Positions 26,847-36,353 of a stretch of 64,000 bases of DNA are shown piece by piece. The notes beneath the pieces were generated by a model. It had not been told where the DNA came from, did no database searches, and worked only from the letters and a program-made list of their open reading frames with translations. Made by a program: the position numbers and the translations under genes. Each line of letters starts with the position of its first letter. Position 1 is the stretch's first letter. The stretch spans positions 1 through 64,000 of the forward strand of contig NZ_BAEN01000065.1 in the NCBI RefSeq assembly GCF_000314975.1, read 5' to 3'. This stretch comes from Aliiglaciecola lipolytica E3. Its GTDB lineage: Bacteria; Pseudomonadota; Gammaproteobacteria; Enterobacterales; Alteromonadaceae.

Positions 26847-28235
26847 ATGAATTTTGGTGAAATTAAAGCGTTTATGGGGGATAAATCCCACATTAACCCA
26901 AATGACGCAATAAAAAATCAATTACGGGAAGCGGGTTTAAAACAAGCCGAAGCAGGTATTTCTATGTCTGCAGAGTCTACCGTCAGTAAGTTGAGCTCGC
27001 AGACCACTGTAGGGTTGCGAATATATAACAATTCGCTTAATCAAACATTACAAATAGATGATAAACGAGCCAACCTAAAAACACCCGAAGAGACAAATAA
27101 AAGTTTGTTCGATTTCGAAGAAGTAGCCAAAAATGTACTGCGCTTTGTAGGTGGTGTTATATCTGGTGCTGCACGTAATGGTGCAGGCGAAGAAGAGTTA
27201 ACAAACTTATTTGAGCAGGCACGTTCAGGTGTGGCACAAGGAATAAAATTAGCTGAGAAAGATTTATCAGGTTTCTTGAATGACGAGATTTCCCAGGGAA
27301 TTAATAGTAGTGCGGCTTTAATTGAACAGGGAATTCTGAAGTTGCAAGATAGATTGCTGGGTGAGCAACAACCCGTAAACGACCCTAGTTCAGATGTTGT
27401 TAGGTCAGTGGCAACAGAAGAAATCAGTGCTTCAAGCAGACAAAATGGCGAGTTGCAGATTCGTACACGAGACGGTGACGAAGTCATAATTCGATTTGAA
27501 GATTTAAAGCAATTTGAATTAAATCGACAAGTATTACAGCAACAAGAGACACAACCGCAGAAAAATGAAGATAGAAATATCGAATCAAATGATGTGCTGC
27601 CACGTGCTGGTGTCGATAAAAATTTAAATGAGACTACAGAAGTAAGCCAAACTGACACTTCCAGCAAAGAACCATCTAATGAGCAGGTGGTAGATAAGCA
27701 AATTGAGAGTCAGCAGGCCATTTTTGTTGCGCAAAATAGTTACAGTTTTTCGGTAACTGGTGAGCTTGACGAGGGGGAGTTGGAATCTATTGGACAACTT
27801 GTGTCTGATGCCAATGATTTAGCAACAACGTTTTTTGAAGGGGATGTTGAGGCGGCTTTTAATCAAGCACTTGAATTGGGCTTTGATGAAAGTGAACTGA
27901 CCGGATTTGCGTTACAGCTAACCCGCCAAGAACAAGTTGAAGTAGTTAAAACCTACGAATCTGTATCACATTATAAAGATGACTCGGCCGCTACGGAGAA
28001 ATCTTCAAGACCAATTGAGAGAGTAAGTGATTACTTACAGAAGATGCTAAATGTATTTGAACAGTCTCAACAGAAGTTAGCTGCTGGCGATCAATATGAA
28101 ACGTTAATTAACGGCATTATCAATGAGGTACAGGATTTAGGCACAACGGATTTGGTATCTGCAATTAATGATTTTCATGCTTTTAATAAGCGGTTGCTTA
28201 CTAATTTGCCAAATTCAAATGAGCAAGTTGAATAA
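26847..28235 (+). CDS. DUF5610-domain protein
   Basis: 462 residues, soluble, acidic and Gln/Glu-rich. The N-terminal ~130-residue region (LREAGLKQAEAGISMSAEST..., SLFDFEEVAKNVLRFVGGVISGAARNGAGEEEL) matches the DUF5610 pattern. This is followed by a low-complexity linker (~200-310) and a C-terminal helical part. No signal peptide or membrane span. Function unknown; a structural or regulatory role is possible. It is convergent with the ATPase gene downstream. Confidence 0.7.
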   Translation: MNFGEIKAFMGDKSHINPNDAIKNQLREAGLKQAEAGISMSAESTVSKLSSQTTVGLRIYNNSLNQTLQIDDKRANLKTPEETNKSLFDFEEVAKNVLRFVGGVISGAARNGAGEEELTNLFEQARSGVAQGIKLAEKDLSGFLNDEISQGINSSAALIEQGILKLQDRLLGEQQPVNDPSSDVVRSVATEEISASSRQNGELQIRTRDGDEVIIRFEDLKQFELNRQVLQQQETQPQKNEDRNIESNDVLPRAGVDKNLNETTEVSQTDTSSKEPSNEQVVDKQIESQQAIFVAQNSYSFSVTGELDEGELESIGQLVSDANDLATTFFEGDVEAAFNQALELGFDESELTGFALQLTRQEQVEVVKTYESVSHYKDDSAATEKSSRPIERVSDYLQKMLNVFEQSQQKLAAGDQYETLINGIINEVQDLGTTDLVSAINDFHAFNKRLLTNLPNSNEQVE

Positions 28236-28280
28236 CTGTTAAGTGCTGCGTAATGCCAATTACGCAGTACTTAAATAAGT

Positions 28281-30503
28281 TTAATCTGAGCCACTGATAA
28301 TCTGAATTTGGGCAATATCCGTATCACCTTTCAATACTTTGAGAATACCGTCCTGGGTCAGTGTGCGCATACCATCTAACATCGATTGTGCCTTCATTTC
28401 TGAAACAGACGCTTCTTTGTAGACTAAAGAGCGAAGATCTGAAGTCATAGACAAAAGTTCATGAACACCTGTTCTGCCTTTATACCCAGTATCTCCACAA
28501 TCGTCACAGCCTTTTCCACGATGTAATCTTACAGGCTCTTGCAGATTTAATTCATCCAAATACTGTTCACCATATTGACGTCGAATAAAGGCCATATCGG
28601 TATCTGTCGCTTCGTATTCTTCTTTGCAATTAGAACACAATGTACGAATTAGTCGTTGCGCCATAATGCCAACACAAGCATCTGAAAAGTTCACAGGATC
28701 TAACCCTAAATCTAATAAACGCGTAATCGTTTCTGGAGCAGAGTTAGTATGCAGAGTAGAAAGTACTAAGTGACCGGTTAGGGAAGCTTCAATACCTGCA
28801 TGTGCGGTTTCTTTATCACGCATTTCACCAATAAGTATGATATCTGGGTCAGCCCGCAAAAATGCTCTAAGCGCGTTGGCAAATGTAAAGCCTATTTTAG
28901 GACTAACTTGGACCTGTTGTAGGCCGGGTTGAGTGATTTCTACCGGATCCTCTGCCGTCCAGATTTTTTTATCAGGGGTGTTTAAGTAGCCAAGTAATGC
29001 GTGCAACGTGGTTGTTTTACCAGAACCCGTTGGCCCTACTACTAGCAAAATACCGTGCGGTTTCTTAATCATTTCCCGTAGCATCGTCATGTTTTTAGGC
29101 GATATATTCATTTTTTCAATGGGCAGTGCACCACCAGACGCAAGGATACGCATGACCACGCCTTCGCCCGCGACAGTAGGAATTGTCGCGACTCGGACTT
29201 CCACCAATTGTCCCGACATTTTAAATGCCAGTTTGCCATCTTGAGGAACCCGTTTTTCGGCAATATTCAAGTTTGACATGATTTTAATTCGGGCAATAAC
29301 TGCACTGTGATGTGATGCAGGAACTTGAGTAATATCGCGACATACACCATCAATGCGCATTCGAACTCGAGTTGGCCCATTTTTTTCGGGGTCGACATGT
29401 ATATCTGATGCGTTCAGACGTTTCGCATCATGCAATACGCGACTAACCAGCCGTACGACTGCAGGAGCGTCATCAGACATCTCTTCACTGGTTTCGTCTA
29501 GCTCTTCGCTACTGGTCCCAATTTCGTCCAGTATTTCATCCATTTCACCCGGTGCGCCGCCACCGCCACTCGCGCCCAAATATTGTAGAATTTGGTTAGG
29601 AAGACCAACAGAAATTTCGTAGCTATCTATCCCCAATGCACTCTCTATTTCCATTAAAAGCGCAGCATTGTTTGGTTCAGCCATTAAAACAATTGCATTT
29701 TCTGCCGCGTCGGCCAACACAACCACATAATTGCGTTTTAAGTAGGAAAGGTTGAGTTTATTGCCACTTTGTAGCACGTGGTATTTTTCGGGAAGATAGC
29801 TAATATATGGAACTTGATAATGCACAGACAATGCATTGCCCAATTCGTTTTCGGGAATGCGTGCTTCTGAAATCATGCGTTGAATAAGTTGACGTATATC
29901 TTTACTGGTTTCAGTAAATTGCTTGAGATCTTTTTCAGACATCAAATTACGGTGGACTAAATAATCAAATGGATTACTGGTACCTCCTAATTCATAACGA
30001 AACTTATTTCCGAGAATTTCTGATAAAGAGTTGGCTAAACGTAAGTCTGCATCACCAAACGAGCCGACTTTTTTATTGATAATCTGCATGACACCCATCA
30101 AAACACCGGCATTGAGAATGGGAACACAAATAATATTTTCAGTTTTAAATGAACTGTTTTTATCAAATTTGTCAGCAAATTTTAAACGCGGATGTATTTC
30201 AGCAAGCTCTTGGGCATTGTAAGGATCACTTATCAGTAAAGGCTTTTGACTTAAGGCCACATAACCAGCGATGGATTGCGGGCTTATGGGAACCTTAATC
30301 TGTAAAGTCTCTTTACCTGTTTTGAAGCGAGCAACCAAATCTTGATGTTGACGTCTACGCTGAAAGATACTCATGCGTTGTGCTTCAAACAAACTAAGAA
30401 TGATTGGTTCTAATTGTTGATATGCATCCATCAAAGACGGATGGGCTTCCAACAATCTATCTATTTTTTGAAGTGTCTCTTCAATAACAAGTTCTGTTGC
30501 CAT
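28281..30503 (-). CDS. GAF-domain type II secretion/type IV pilus-type ATPase (GspE/PilB family)
   Basis: 740 residues: an N-terminal GAF-like domain (~20-165), a GspE N-terminal-like domain (~170-300) and a secretion ATPase core (~345-730). Walker A GPTGSGKTTT is at ~487-496, then an Asp box (RADPDIILIGEMRDKETA), a His box (GHLVLSTLHTN) and a four-cysteine zinc motif (CSNC...CDDC at ~625-670). PilB/GspE enzymes power pilus extension or secretion at the inner membrane. The GAF front end implies control by a small ligand. No pilus or secretion genes adjoin it, so it is an orphan ATPase here. Confidence 0.88.
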   Translation of the reverse strand: MATELVIEETLQKIDRLLEAHPSLMDAYQQLEPIILSLFEAQRMSIFQRRRQHQDLVARFKTGKETLQIKVPISPQSIAGYVALSQKPLLISDPYNAQELAEIHPRLKFADKFDKNSSFKTENIICVPILNAGVLMGVMQIINKKVGSFGDADLRLANSLSEILGNKFRYELGGTSNPFDYLVHRNLMSEKDLKQFTETSKDIRQLIQRMISEARIPENELGNALSVHYQVPYISYLPEKYHVLQSGNKLNLSYLKRNYVVVLADAAENAIVLMAEPNNAALLMEIESALGIDSYEISVGLPNQILQYLGASGGGGAPGEMDEILDEIGTSSEELDETSEEMSDDAPAVVRLVSRVLHDAKRLNASDIHVDPEKNGPTRVRMRIDGVCRDITQVPASHHSAVIARIKIMSNLNIAEKRVPQDGKLAFKMSGQLVEVRVATIPTVAGEGVVMRILASGGALPIEKMNISPKNMTMLREMIKKPHGILLVVGPTGSGKTTTLHALLGYLNTPDKKIWTAEDPVEITQPGLQQVQVSPKIGFTFANALRAFLRADPDIILIGEMRDKETAHAGIEASLTGHLVLSTLHTNSAPETITRLLDLGLDPVNFSDACVGIMAQRLIRTLCSNCKEEYEATDTDMAFIRRQYGEQYLDELNLQEPVRLHRGKGCDDCGDTGYKGRTGVHELLSMTSDLRSLVYKEASVSEMKAQSMLDGMRTLTQDGILKVLKGDTDIAQIQIISGSD

Positions 30504-30565
30504 TAAATACGATCAGTGTCATTACTCATTACCTAACTATAACTGAGTGTAATCATTAACAAAAC

Positions 30566-30778
30566 CTAAGAATTAGATTGCTTTTCATCGGGCTTACTTG
30601 GTTTTACATTTTGATTGAATAAAAAACCCATAATGCATAGCAGCATTGCACCATGCATAATCGGATTTGCAAGTATATCAGTTCCCTCTTCATACCAGTC
30701 ACCGATTGCTTGAATAAAGGCGAACCCAATCGCAATATAAAATATCCAGTTTATAAAGGTTCTTAATTTAGGGTCCAT
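30566..30778 (-). CDS. candidate immunity-type membrane protein 2 of the double-glycine peptide locus
   Basis: 70 residues with two hydrophobic helices (~8-27 and 40-57) and a polar, charged tail (KPSKPDEKQSNS). It is a clear paralogue of the preceding gene: both start MDxK, share F-x-N, a tryptophan after helix 1, an NP before helix 2, and the block GFLFNQ. It lies 3 bases after its paralogue and downstream of two bacteriocin-like peptides on the same strand, which is the usual place for immunity genes. The immunity role is inferred from position and topology only. Confidence 0.6.
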   Translation of the reverse strand: MDPKLRTFINWIFYIAIGFAFIQAIGDWYEEGTDILANPIMHGAMLLCIMGFLFNQNVKPSKPDEKQSNS

Positions 30779-30781
30779 AGC

Positions 30782-30994
30782 TTAGTCTCTTTTGTGTTGT
30801 TTTTGCATTCTCTTTTCGGTTCCATATTGGTTAAAAAGAAAGCCACAGATAACATAAAGTAACGCAGTTTGTAGATGCGGGTTGCTTGACATGTTTATAT
30901 CATTAAAAAGCCAGGCAGATACCGCAGCCCAAAGGTTAGTTGCAATCATAAAAAATAATATAGCATTGGCGAACATGATAAATTTACGGTCCAT
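30782..30994 (-). CDS. candidate immunity-type membrane protein 1 of the double-glycine peptide locus
   Basis: 70 residues, two hydrophobic helices (~7-28 and 40-56), and a strongly basic end (EKRMQKQHKRD). It has AGAGGA 7 bases before the ATG. Paralogue of the adjacent gene at 30566 (shared MDxK, SNP/ANP, GFLFNQ). Two tandem copies next to two different peptides could mean one protector each, or a gene duplication. No known immunity family is recognised by eye. Confidence 0.6.
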   Translation of the reverse strand: MDRKFIMFANAILFFMIATNLWAAVSAWLFNDINMSSNPHLQTALLYVICGFLFNQYGTEKRMQKQHKRD

Positions 30995-31027
30995 TATATT
31001 TCCTCTTTGTTTTTATTGAGATTAAAG

Positions 31028-31049
31028 AAAAGGGGCTTTACCCCCTTTT
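31028..31049 (-). terminator. hairpin between the peptide genes and the paralogous membrane genes
   Basis: AAAAGGGG/CCCCTTTT, 8-bp perfect stem with a 6-base loop, located 14 bases after the second peptide's stop. On the minus strand it continues into TTTCTTTAA. It could be a partial terminator giving more peptide than membrane-protein transcript. Confidence 0.6.
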
Positions 31050-31062
31050 AATTAGTGTTAAC

Positions 31063-31218
31063 TTAGTGGAACAAGTTGTATAACGAAACTCCGAGTTGAT
31101 AACCAGCTTTCCCGCCTAATACGTACCCTACAGAATAGCCTATAGCATAACCATGAGCTTCGTTGTCAGGCATTCCACCAGAAACTGCAACTAATTCGTT
31201 TTTAGATAATTCAATCAT
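31063..31218 (-). CDS. double-glycine-leader peptide B with a GxxxG glycine zipper (bacteriocin-like)
   Basis: 51 codons. Residues 1-15, MIELSKNELVAVSGG, are a textbook double-glycine leader (ELxxxELxxVSGG), cut after GG by peptidase-containing ABC exporters. The predicted 36-residue mature peptide places glycines at 23, 27, 31, 35, 39 and 43. These are five GxxxG steps in perfect register, four of them reading GYxx. They would form one face of a membrane helix, as in class IIb two-peptide bacteriocins or pore-forming microcins. It starts 15 bases after the peptide A gene. The ribosome-binding site is weak (GGTG). The bacteriocin role is inferred. Confidence 0.75.
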   Translation of the reverse strand: MIELSKNELVAVSGGMPDNEAHGYAIGYSVGYVLGGKAGYQLGVSLYNLFH

Positions 31219-31233
31219 AAAAAGCACCAATTA

Positions 31234-31398
31234 CTAATGTGTTGCATCATACCAACCATAACCAAGCCCTCTACCAAACGACATTAAACCCGGTAAACTG
31301 TTAACGTATCCAACCGCAGTCATTACCCCGCCGAAAACAACCAGCGGAGCTACTCCACCATTTACATCTTCTAATTGCATTTCATTCAATTCTCGCAT
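31234..31398 (-). CDS. double-glycine-leader peptide A (bacteriocin-like)
   Basis: 54 codons, with AAGGAA 8 bases before the ATG. Residues 1-15, MRELNEMQLEDVNGG, fit the double-glycine leader pattern. The predicted 39-residue mature peptide is hydrophobic at first (VAPLVVFGGVMTAVGY) and has glycine steps near its end (GRGLGYG, two overlapping GxxxG). Together with peptide B it matches the plan of a two-peptide class IIb bacteriocin: two short cationic/hydrophobic GxxxG peptides in tandem, then immunity-like membrane proteins. No exporter gene is in the window. Confidence 0.75.
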   Translation of the reverse strand: MRELNEMQLEDVNGGVAPLVVFGGVMTAVGYVNSLPGLMSFGRGLGYGWYDATH

Positions 31399-31430
31399 TT
31401 GCGAATTCCTTTTGATAAATTAAAATTTAC

Positions 31431-31453
31431 CGCTTGGTATTAATCACCAAGCG
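31431..31453. promoter_or_regulatory. palindrome upstream of the peptide locus
   Basis: CGCTTGGT/ACCAAGCG perfect 8-bp inverted repeat with a 7-base AT-rich centre, 33 bases before the peptide A start codon. It may be an operator or a 5'-leader hairpin; a clear -35/-10 pair next to it was not found. Confidence 0.45.
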
Positions 31454-31638
31454 ATTTAAAATTGCGTTTCAATTGCTAGAACATCGCATTCTGAATCTCA
31501 ATCGCAACATCAAAAGGTTAGTGTGATGGTAACTAAAATACACCTGTCCCTTGGTACAGTTTTTTATTGCCAATTTTAAGTTCATTTACTTTGGTTAGAA
31601 ATAAACCGCATAAAAGCAGATTTTCTTACTATTAGACG

Positions 31639-31666
31639 TTGCAATCATCTCTCATCCATGTATAAT
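31639..31666 (+). promoter_or_regulatory. sigma-70 promoter of the S10 operon
   Basis: TTGCAA (31639-31644), 16-base spacer, TATAAT (31661-31666), followed by a GC-rich CGCGCCC discriminator typical of stringently controlled ribosomal promoters. It starts a ~190-base leader before rpsJ. Confidence 0.75.
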
Positions 31667-32172
<506 letters not shown>

Positions 32173-32190
32173 CAAGAGAGGGTTTTAACA

Positions 32191-32829
32191 ATGGCGATTG
32201 GTCTTATCGGTCGTAAAGTAGGTATGACTCGCATCTTCACTGAAGATGGTGTTTCAATTCCTGTGACTGTTATAGAAGCGACCCCAAACCGTGTGACTCA
32301 GTTACGTACTGAAGAAACAGATGGGTATCGCGCGCTACAAGTAACTGCTGGTGATAAAAAAGCGAACCGCGTTAACAAAGCTGAAGCAGGTCATTTTGCT
32401 AAAGCTGGCGTGGAAGCTGGCCGTGGTTTATGGGAGTTCCGTTTAGACGGCAATGAAGGTGAAGGTATTGAAGTTGGCAGTGAAATTACTGTTGAAATCT
32501 TTGCTGAAGCTAAAAAAGTTGACGTAGCTGGAACTTCTAAAGGTAAAGGTTTTGCTGGTGCAATCAAACGTTGGAACTTTAGTCACCAACGTATGACTCA
32601 CGGTAACTCTTTGTCTCACCGTGCTCCTGGTTCGATTGGTCAAAACCAATCTCCAGGTAAAGTTTTCAAAGGGAAGAAAATGGCTGGCCAATTAGGCAAC
32701 ACAGCTGTGACTACTCAATCTTTGGAAGTGGTACGTGTTGACGCAGAGAACAACCTTCTTCTAGTTAAAGGTGCAGTACCTGGTGCTACAGGCGGCGATG
32801 TTATCGTACGTCCTGCAGTTAAAGCGTAA
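32191..32829 (+). CDS. rplC: 50S ribosomal protein L3
   Basis: 212 residues, starting [20 protein letters not shown], with the long loop [26 protein letters not shown] reaching the peptidyl-transferase centre. The glutamine in [20 protein letters not shown] is the PrmB methylation site. Normal length. It starts 18 bases after rpsJ. Confidence 0.98.
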   Translation: MAIGLIGRKVGMTRIFTEDGVSIPVTVIEATPNRVTQLRTEETDGYRALQVTAGDKKANRVNKAEAGHFAKAGVEAGRGLWEFRLDGNEGEGIEVGSEITVEIFAEAKKVDVAGTSKGKGFAGAIKRWNFSHQRMTHGNSLSHRAPGSIGQNQSPGKVFKGKKMAGQLGNTAVTTQSLEVVRVDAENNLLLVKGAVPGATGGDVIVRPAVKA

Positions 32830-32846
32830 CGTCTGGGAGTGAAGTG

Positions 32847-33452
32847 ATGGAATTAGTATTGAAAGACGCGAACAGCGCTCTTGAAGTCTCCGAAGCAACC
32901 TTTGGACGTGATTTTAACGAAGCGCTAGTACACCAAGTAGTAGTGGCTTACGGTGCAGGTGCCCGTCAGGGTTCCAAAGCACAAAAAACACGCTCTGAAG
33001 TTCGTGGCGGCGGCAAGAAGCCTTGGCGTCAAAAAGGGACTGGTCGTGCTCGTGCTGGTACAATCCGCAGCCCAATTTGGGTTGGTGGTGGCCGTGCATT
33101 TGCAGCCAAGCCTCAAGATCACAGTCAAAAAGTTAATAAAAAGATGTACCGTGGAGCTATTCGTAGCATCCTTTCTGAATTGGTACGTCAAGAACGTTTG
33201 ATTGTTGTAGAAAAATTTGGTGTTGATGCACCTAAAACCAAAACATTGGTTGCTAAGCTTAATGAACTTGAGCTTAACGACGTGTTAATCGTAACGTCTG
33301 AAGTAGAAGAGAACTTGTTCTTAGCTGCTCGTAACTTATATAAAGTTGACGTACGTGACGTTCAAGGCATCGACCCAGTAAGCTTAATTGCATTCGAAAA
33401 AGTGTTAATCACTGCCGATGCGGTTAAACAGCTAGAGGAGTCGTTAGCATGA
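32847..33452 (+). CDS. rplD: 50S ribosomal protein L4
   Basis: 201 residues from the ATG at 32847 ([16 protein letters not shown]), chosen over an adjacent GTG because GGGAG lies 7 bases upstream. The internal loop [30 protein letters not shown] enters the exit tunnel. In E. coli L4 represses this operon by binding the leader, and the leader hairpin upstream is consistent with that. Confidence 0.98.
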   Translation: MELVLKDANSALEVSEATFGRDFNEALVHQVVVAYGAGARQGSKAQKTRSEVRGGGKKPWRQKGTGRARAGTIRSPIWVGGGRAFAAKPQDHSQKVNKKMYRGAIRSILSELVRQERLIVVEKFGVDAPKTKTLVAKLNELELNDVLIVTSEVEENLFLAARNLYKVDVRDVQGIDPVSLIAFEKVLITADAVKQLEESLA

Positions 33453-33751
33453 TCTCTGAAGAGCGTTTACTTAAGGTGCTATTAGCACCGCATGTTTCTG
33501 AAAAATCAACCATGGCTGCTGAAGGCAACAACGCTGTTGTTTTCAAAGTCGTAAAAGACGCAAACAAAGCTGAAATCAAAGCGGCAGTTGAAAAACTGTT
33601 TGAAGTTGAAGTAAGCAGCGTTCGTACCTTAAACGTAAAGGGTAAAACCAAGCGTCACGGTCAGTCTTTTGGTAAGCGTAGCGACTGGAAAAAAGCATAT
33701 GTAGTGCTTAAAGAAGGTCAAGACATCGACTTCGTCGGTGGCGAAGCTTAA
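33449..33751 (+). CDS. rplW: 50S ribosomal protein L23
   Basis: 100 residues ([43 protein letters not shown]), standard size. L23 lies at the tunnel exit and docks trigger factor and SRP. Its ATG overlaps the rplD stop by 4 bases, indicating coupled translation. Confidence 0.98.
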   Translation: MISEERLLKVLLAPHVSEKSTMAAEGNNAVVFKVVKDANKAEIKAAVEKLFEVEVSSVRTLNVKGKTKRHGQSFGKRSDWKKAYVVLKEGQDIDFVGGEA

Positions 33752-33765
33752 GAAGGGGATTAGAT

Positions 33766-34590
33766 ATGCCATTATTAAAAGCTAAGCCGACTTCTGCTGG
33801 TCGTCGTCACGTAGTTCAGGTTACAAATCCTGATCTACATAAAGGCGCACCTTACGCACCACTACTTGAGAAAAACAGCAAGTCTGGTGGTCGTAACAAC
33901 AATGGTCGCATTACCGTGCGTCACATTGGTGGTGGTCACAAACAGCATTATCGTTTAATTGACTTCAAACGTAACAAAGATGGCATTCCAGCCAAAATTG
34001 AACGTTTGGAATACGATCCTAACCGTTCAGCAAATATCGCACTTGTGCTTTATGCTGATGGTGAGCGTCGTTATATTCTTGCTCCGAAAGGTGCTCTAGC
34101 TGGACAAGCTATTCAGTCTGGTTCTGATGCGCCAATCAAAGCGGGTAACGCCATGCCAATGCGCAACATCCCAGTAGGTACAACTGTACACGCTATTGAG
34201 ATGAAGCCTGGTAAAGGTGCTCAAATTGCTCGTTCTGCAGGACAATATGCACAAATATTAGCGCGTGCCGAAGGTTATGTAACACTTCGTCTACGTTCTG
34301 GTGAAGTACGTCGTGTTCTAGCTGATTGCCGCGCCACCATTGGTGAAGTTGGTAATGCTGAACATATGCTACGTTCACTAGGTAAAGCTGGTGCAACACG
34401 TTGGCGCGGTGTGCGTCCAACAGTTCGTGGTGTAGCCATGAACCCAGTAGATCACCCACATGGTGGTGGTGAAGGTCGTACCTCTGGTGGCCGTCATCCA
34501 GTTTCACCTTGGGGTGTACCAACTAAGGGTAAGAAAACCCGTAGTAACAAGCGTACCGATAAACTTATCGTACGTCGTCGTAACAAGTAA
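33766..34590 (+). CDS. rplB: 50S ribosomal protein L2
   Basis: 274 residues, with the conserved [22 protein letters not shown] and the peptidyl-transferase-proximal loop [29 protein letters not shown]2 is needed for subunit joining and peptide-bond formation. Starts 14 bases after rplW with AGGGGAT before the ATG. Confidence 0.98.
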   Translation: MPLLKAKPTSAGRRHVVQVTNPDLHKGAPYAPLLEKNSKSGGRNNNGRITVRHIGGGHKQHYRLIDFKRNKDGIPAKIERLEYDPNRSANIALVLYADGERRYILAPKGALAGQAIQSGSDAPIKAGNAMPMRNIPVGTTVHAIEMKPGKGAQIARSAGQYAQILARAEGYVTLRLRSGEVRRVLADCRATIGEVGNAEHMLRSLGKAGATRWRGVRPTVRGVAMNPVDHPHGGGEGRTSGGRHPVSPWGVPTKGKKTRSNKRTDKLIVRRRNK

Positions 34591-34605
34591 CAGCGAGGAT
34601 TCACC

Positions 34606-34881
34606 ATGCCACGTTCTCTCAAGAAAGGTCCATTTATTGACCTGCACTTGCTGAAGAAGGTAGAGGCTGCAGTGGAAAAGGGCGAAAAGAAACCAATTAA
34701 GACTTGGTCTCGTCGCTCCATGATCATCCCAGATATGATTGGGTTGACCATTGCGGTCCATAACGGTCGCCAGCACGTACCTGTTTTCGTCTCTGACGAA
34801 ATGGTTGGCCATAAGTTGGGCGAATTTGCTCCAACGCGTACTTACCGCGGCCATGTCGCGGATAAGAAAGCGAAGAGATAA
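34606..34881 (+). CDS. rpsS: 30S ribosomal protein S19
   Basis: 91 residues, [20 protein letters not shown] to [10 protein letters not shown], with [14 protein letters not shown] in the middle. S19 binds S13 in the 30S head. GCGAGGA precedes the ATG; normal length and place in the operon. Confidence 0.98.
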   Translation: MPRSLKKGPFIDLHLLKKVEAAVEKGEKKPIKTWSRRSMIIPDMIGLTIAVHNGRQHVPVFVSDEMVGHKLGEFAPTRTYRGHVADKKAKR

Positions 34882-34892
34882 GAGGAAAAATT

Positions 34893-35222
34893 ATGGAAGC
34901 TTTAGCTAAACATCGTTTTGCCCGTTCTTCGGCTCAAAAAGCACGCTTGGTTGCAGATCAAATTCGCGGTTTACACGTTGAAAAGGCACTTGAAGTTCTG
35001 ACTTATAGTCCGAAGAAAAGTGCTGCTCTAGTCAAAAAAGTACTAGAGTCTGCGATTGCGAACGCTGAACACAATGAAGGCGCAGACATCGATGAGTTGA
35101 CTGTCGCAAAAATCTTCGTTGATGAAGGCCCAACTATGAAGCGTATCAAGCCACGAGCCAAAGGCCGAGCTGATCGTATCTTTAAACGCAGCAGTCATAT
35201 CACTGTTGTAGTAGCGGACTAG
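34893..35222 (+). CDS. rplV: 50S ribosomal protein L22
   Basis: 109 residues starting [20 protein letters not shown]. The tunnel-lining beta-hairpin near [21 protein letters not shown] is intact, the site of macrolide-resistance mutations in other bacteria. AGAGGAA before the ATG. Confidence 0.98.
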   Translation: MEALAKHRFARSSAQKARLVADQIRGLHVEKALEVLTYSPKKSAALVKKVLESAIANAEHNEGADIDELTVAKIFVDEGPTMKRIKPRAKGRADRIFKRSSHITVVVAD

Positions 35223-35232
35223 GAGATTAGAA

Positions 35233-35934
35233 ATGGGACAGAAGGTACATCCTACAGGTATACGCCTGGGTATCAGCAAACCATGGACGTCTACTTGGTA
35301 CGCTAACACAGCGGAATATGCAGACAACCTGTTTAATGATCACCAGGTACGTAAATACCTGACGAAAGAATTGAAAAACGCGTCTCTATCGAAAATCGTT
35401 ATCGAACGCCCAGCAAAAAGCATCCGTGTGACTATTCACACTGCTCGCCCTGGTGTTGTAATCGGTAAAAAAGGTGAAGATGTAGAGAAGCTTCGCAAGT
35501 TTGTATCTAAGCTAGCCGGTGTGCCAGCACAGATCAACATTGCAGAAGTGCGTAAACCTGAACTAGATGGCCAGCTTGTTGCTGACAGTATTTCTAGCCA
35601 ATTAGAGCGTCGTGTAATGTTCCGTCGTGCTATGAAGCGAGCTGTACAGAATGCAATGCGTCTTGGCGCTAAAGGTATCAAGGTAGAAGTTAGCGGTCGT
35701 TTGGGCGGAGCAGAAATTGCACGTTCAGAATGGTATCGTGAAGGTCGTGTACCACTACACACTTTCCGTGCTGATATCGACTATGCAACTTCAGAAGCTT
35801 TGACTACTTACGGCATCATTGGCGTAAAAGTTTGGATCTTCAAAGGTGAAGTACTAGGCGGATTGCCTCTTACGCAAGAGCAACCTGCTCCAGCACCTAA
35901 GAAGAAAGGCCGTTCTGCTAAGCGTGAGGGCTAA
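35233..35934 (+). CDS. rpsC: 30S ribosomal protein S3
   Basis: 233 residues with the N-terminal [14 protein letters not shown], a type II KH domain ([20 protein letters not shown], ~60-80) and the C-terminal half [26 protein letters not shown]3 lines the mRNA entry and has helicase activity together with S4. Normal length. Confidence 0.98.
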   Translation: MGQKVHPTGIRLGISKPWTSTWYANTAEYADNLFNDHQVRKYLTKELKNASLSKIVIERPAKSIRVTIHTARPGVVIGKKGEDVEKLRKFVSKLAGVPAQINIAEVRKPELDGQLVADSISSQLERRVMFRRAMKRAVQNAMRLGAKGIKVEVSGRLGGAEIARSEWYREGRVPLHTFRADIDYATSEALTTYGIIGVKVWIFKGEVLGGLPLTQEQPAPAPKKKGRSAKREG

Positions 35935-35939
35935 TAATT

Positions 35940-36353
35940 ATGTTACAACCTAAACGTATGAAATTCCGCAAAATGCACAAAGGCCGCAACCGCGGCATGG
36001 CAGTTGCGGGCGGCAAAGTTAGCTTTGGTACTTACGGATTGAAATCAGTTGGCCGTGGTCGTATGACTGCACGTCAAATTGAAGCAGCCCGTCGTGCTAT
36101 GACTCGTCACGTTAAACGTCAAGGTAAAATTTGGATTCGAGTTTTCCCTGACAAACCAATTACTGAGAAGCCTCTTGAAGTGCGTCAAGGTAAAGGTAAA
36201 GGTAACGTTGAGTACTGGGTATGCCAAATTCAACCAGGTCGTGTGTTATATGAAATGGAAGGTGTTCCAGAATCATTGGCTCGCGAAGCGTTTGAATTGG
36301 CAGCGGCTAAATTGCCATTTAAGACAACCTTTGTAACTCGGACGGTGATGTAA
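35940..36353 (+). CDS. rplP: 50S ribosomal protein L16
   Basis: 137 residues beginning [19 protein letters not shown], with [31 protein letters not shown] and the arginine in the [20 protein letters not shown] region. L16 helps position A-site tRNA. Its stop overlaps the rpmC ATG by one base. Confidence 0.98.
   Translation: MLQPKRMKFRKMHKGRNRGMAVAGGKVSFGTYGLKSVGRGRMTARQIEAARRAMTRHVKRQGKIWIRVFPDKPITEKPLEVRQGKGKGNVEYWVCQIQPGRVLYEMEGVPESLAREAFELAAAKLPFKTTFVTRTVM

Noticed and set aside
26877-26892. GGGGGATAAATCCCAC resembling the REP-like palindrome
   Set aside because: It lies inside the DUF5610 coding frame, the second half of the palindrome is incomplete and the CCTACA tail is missing.
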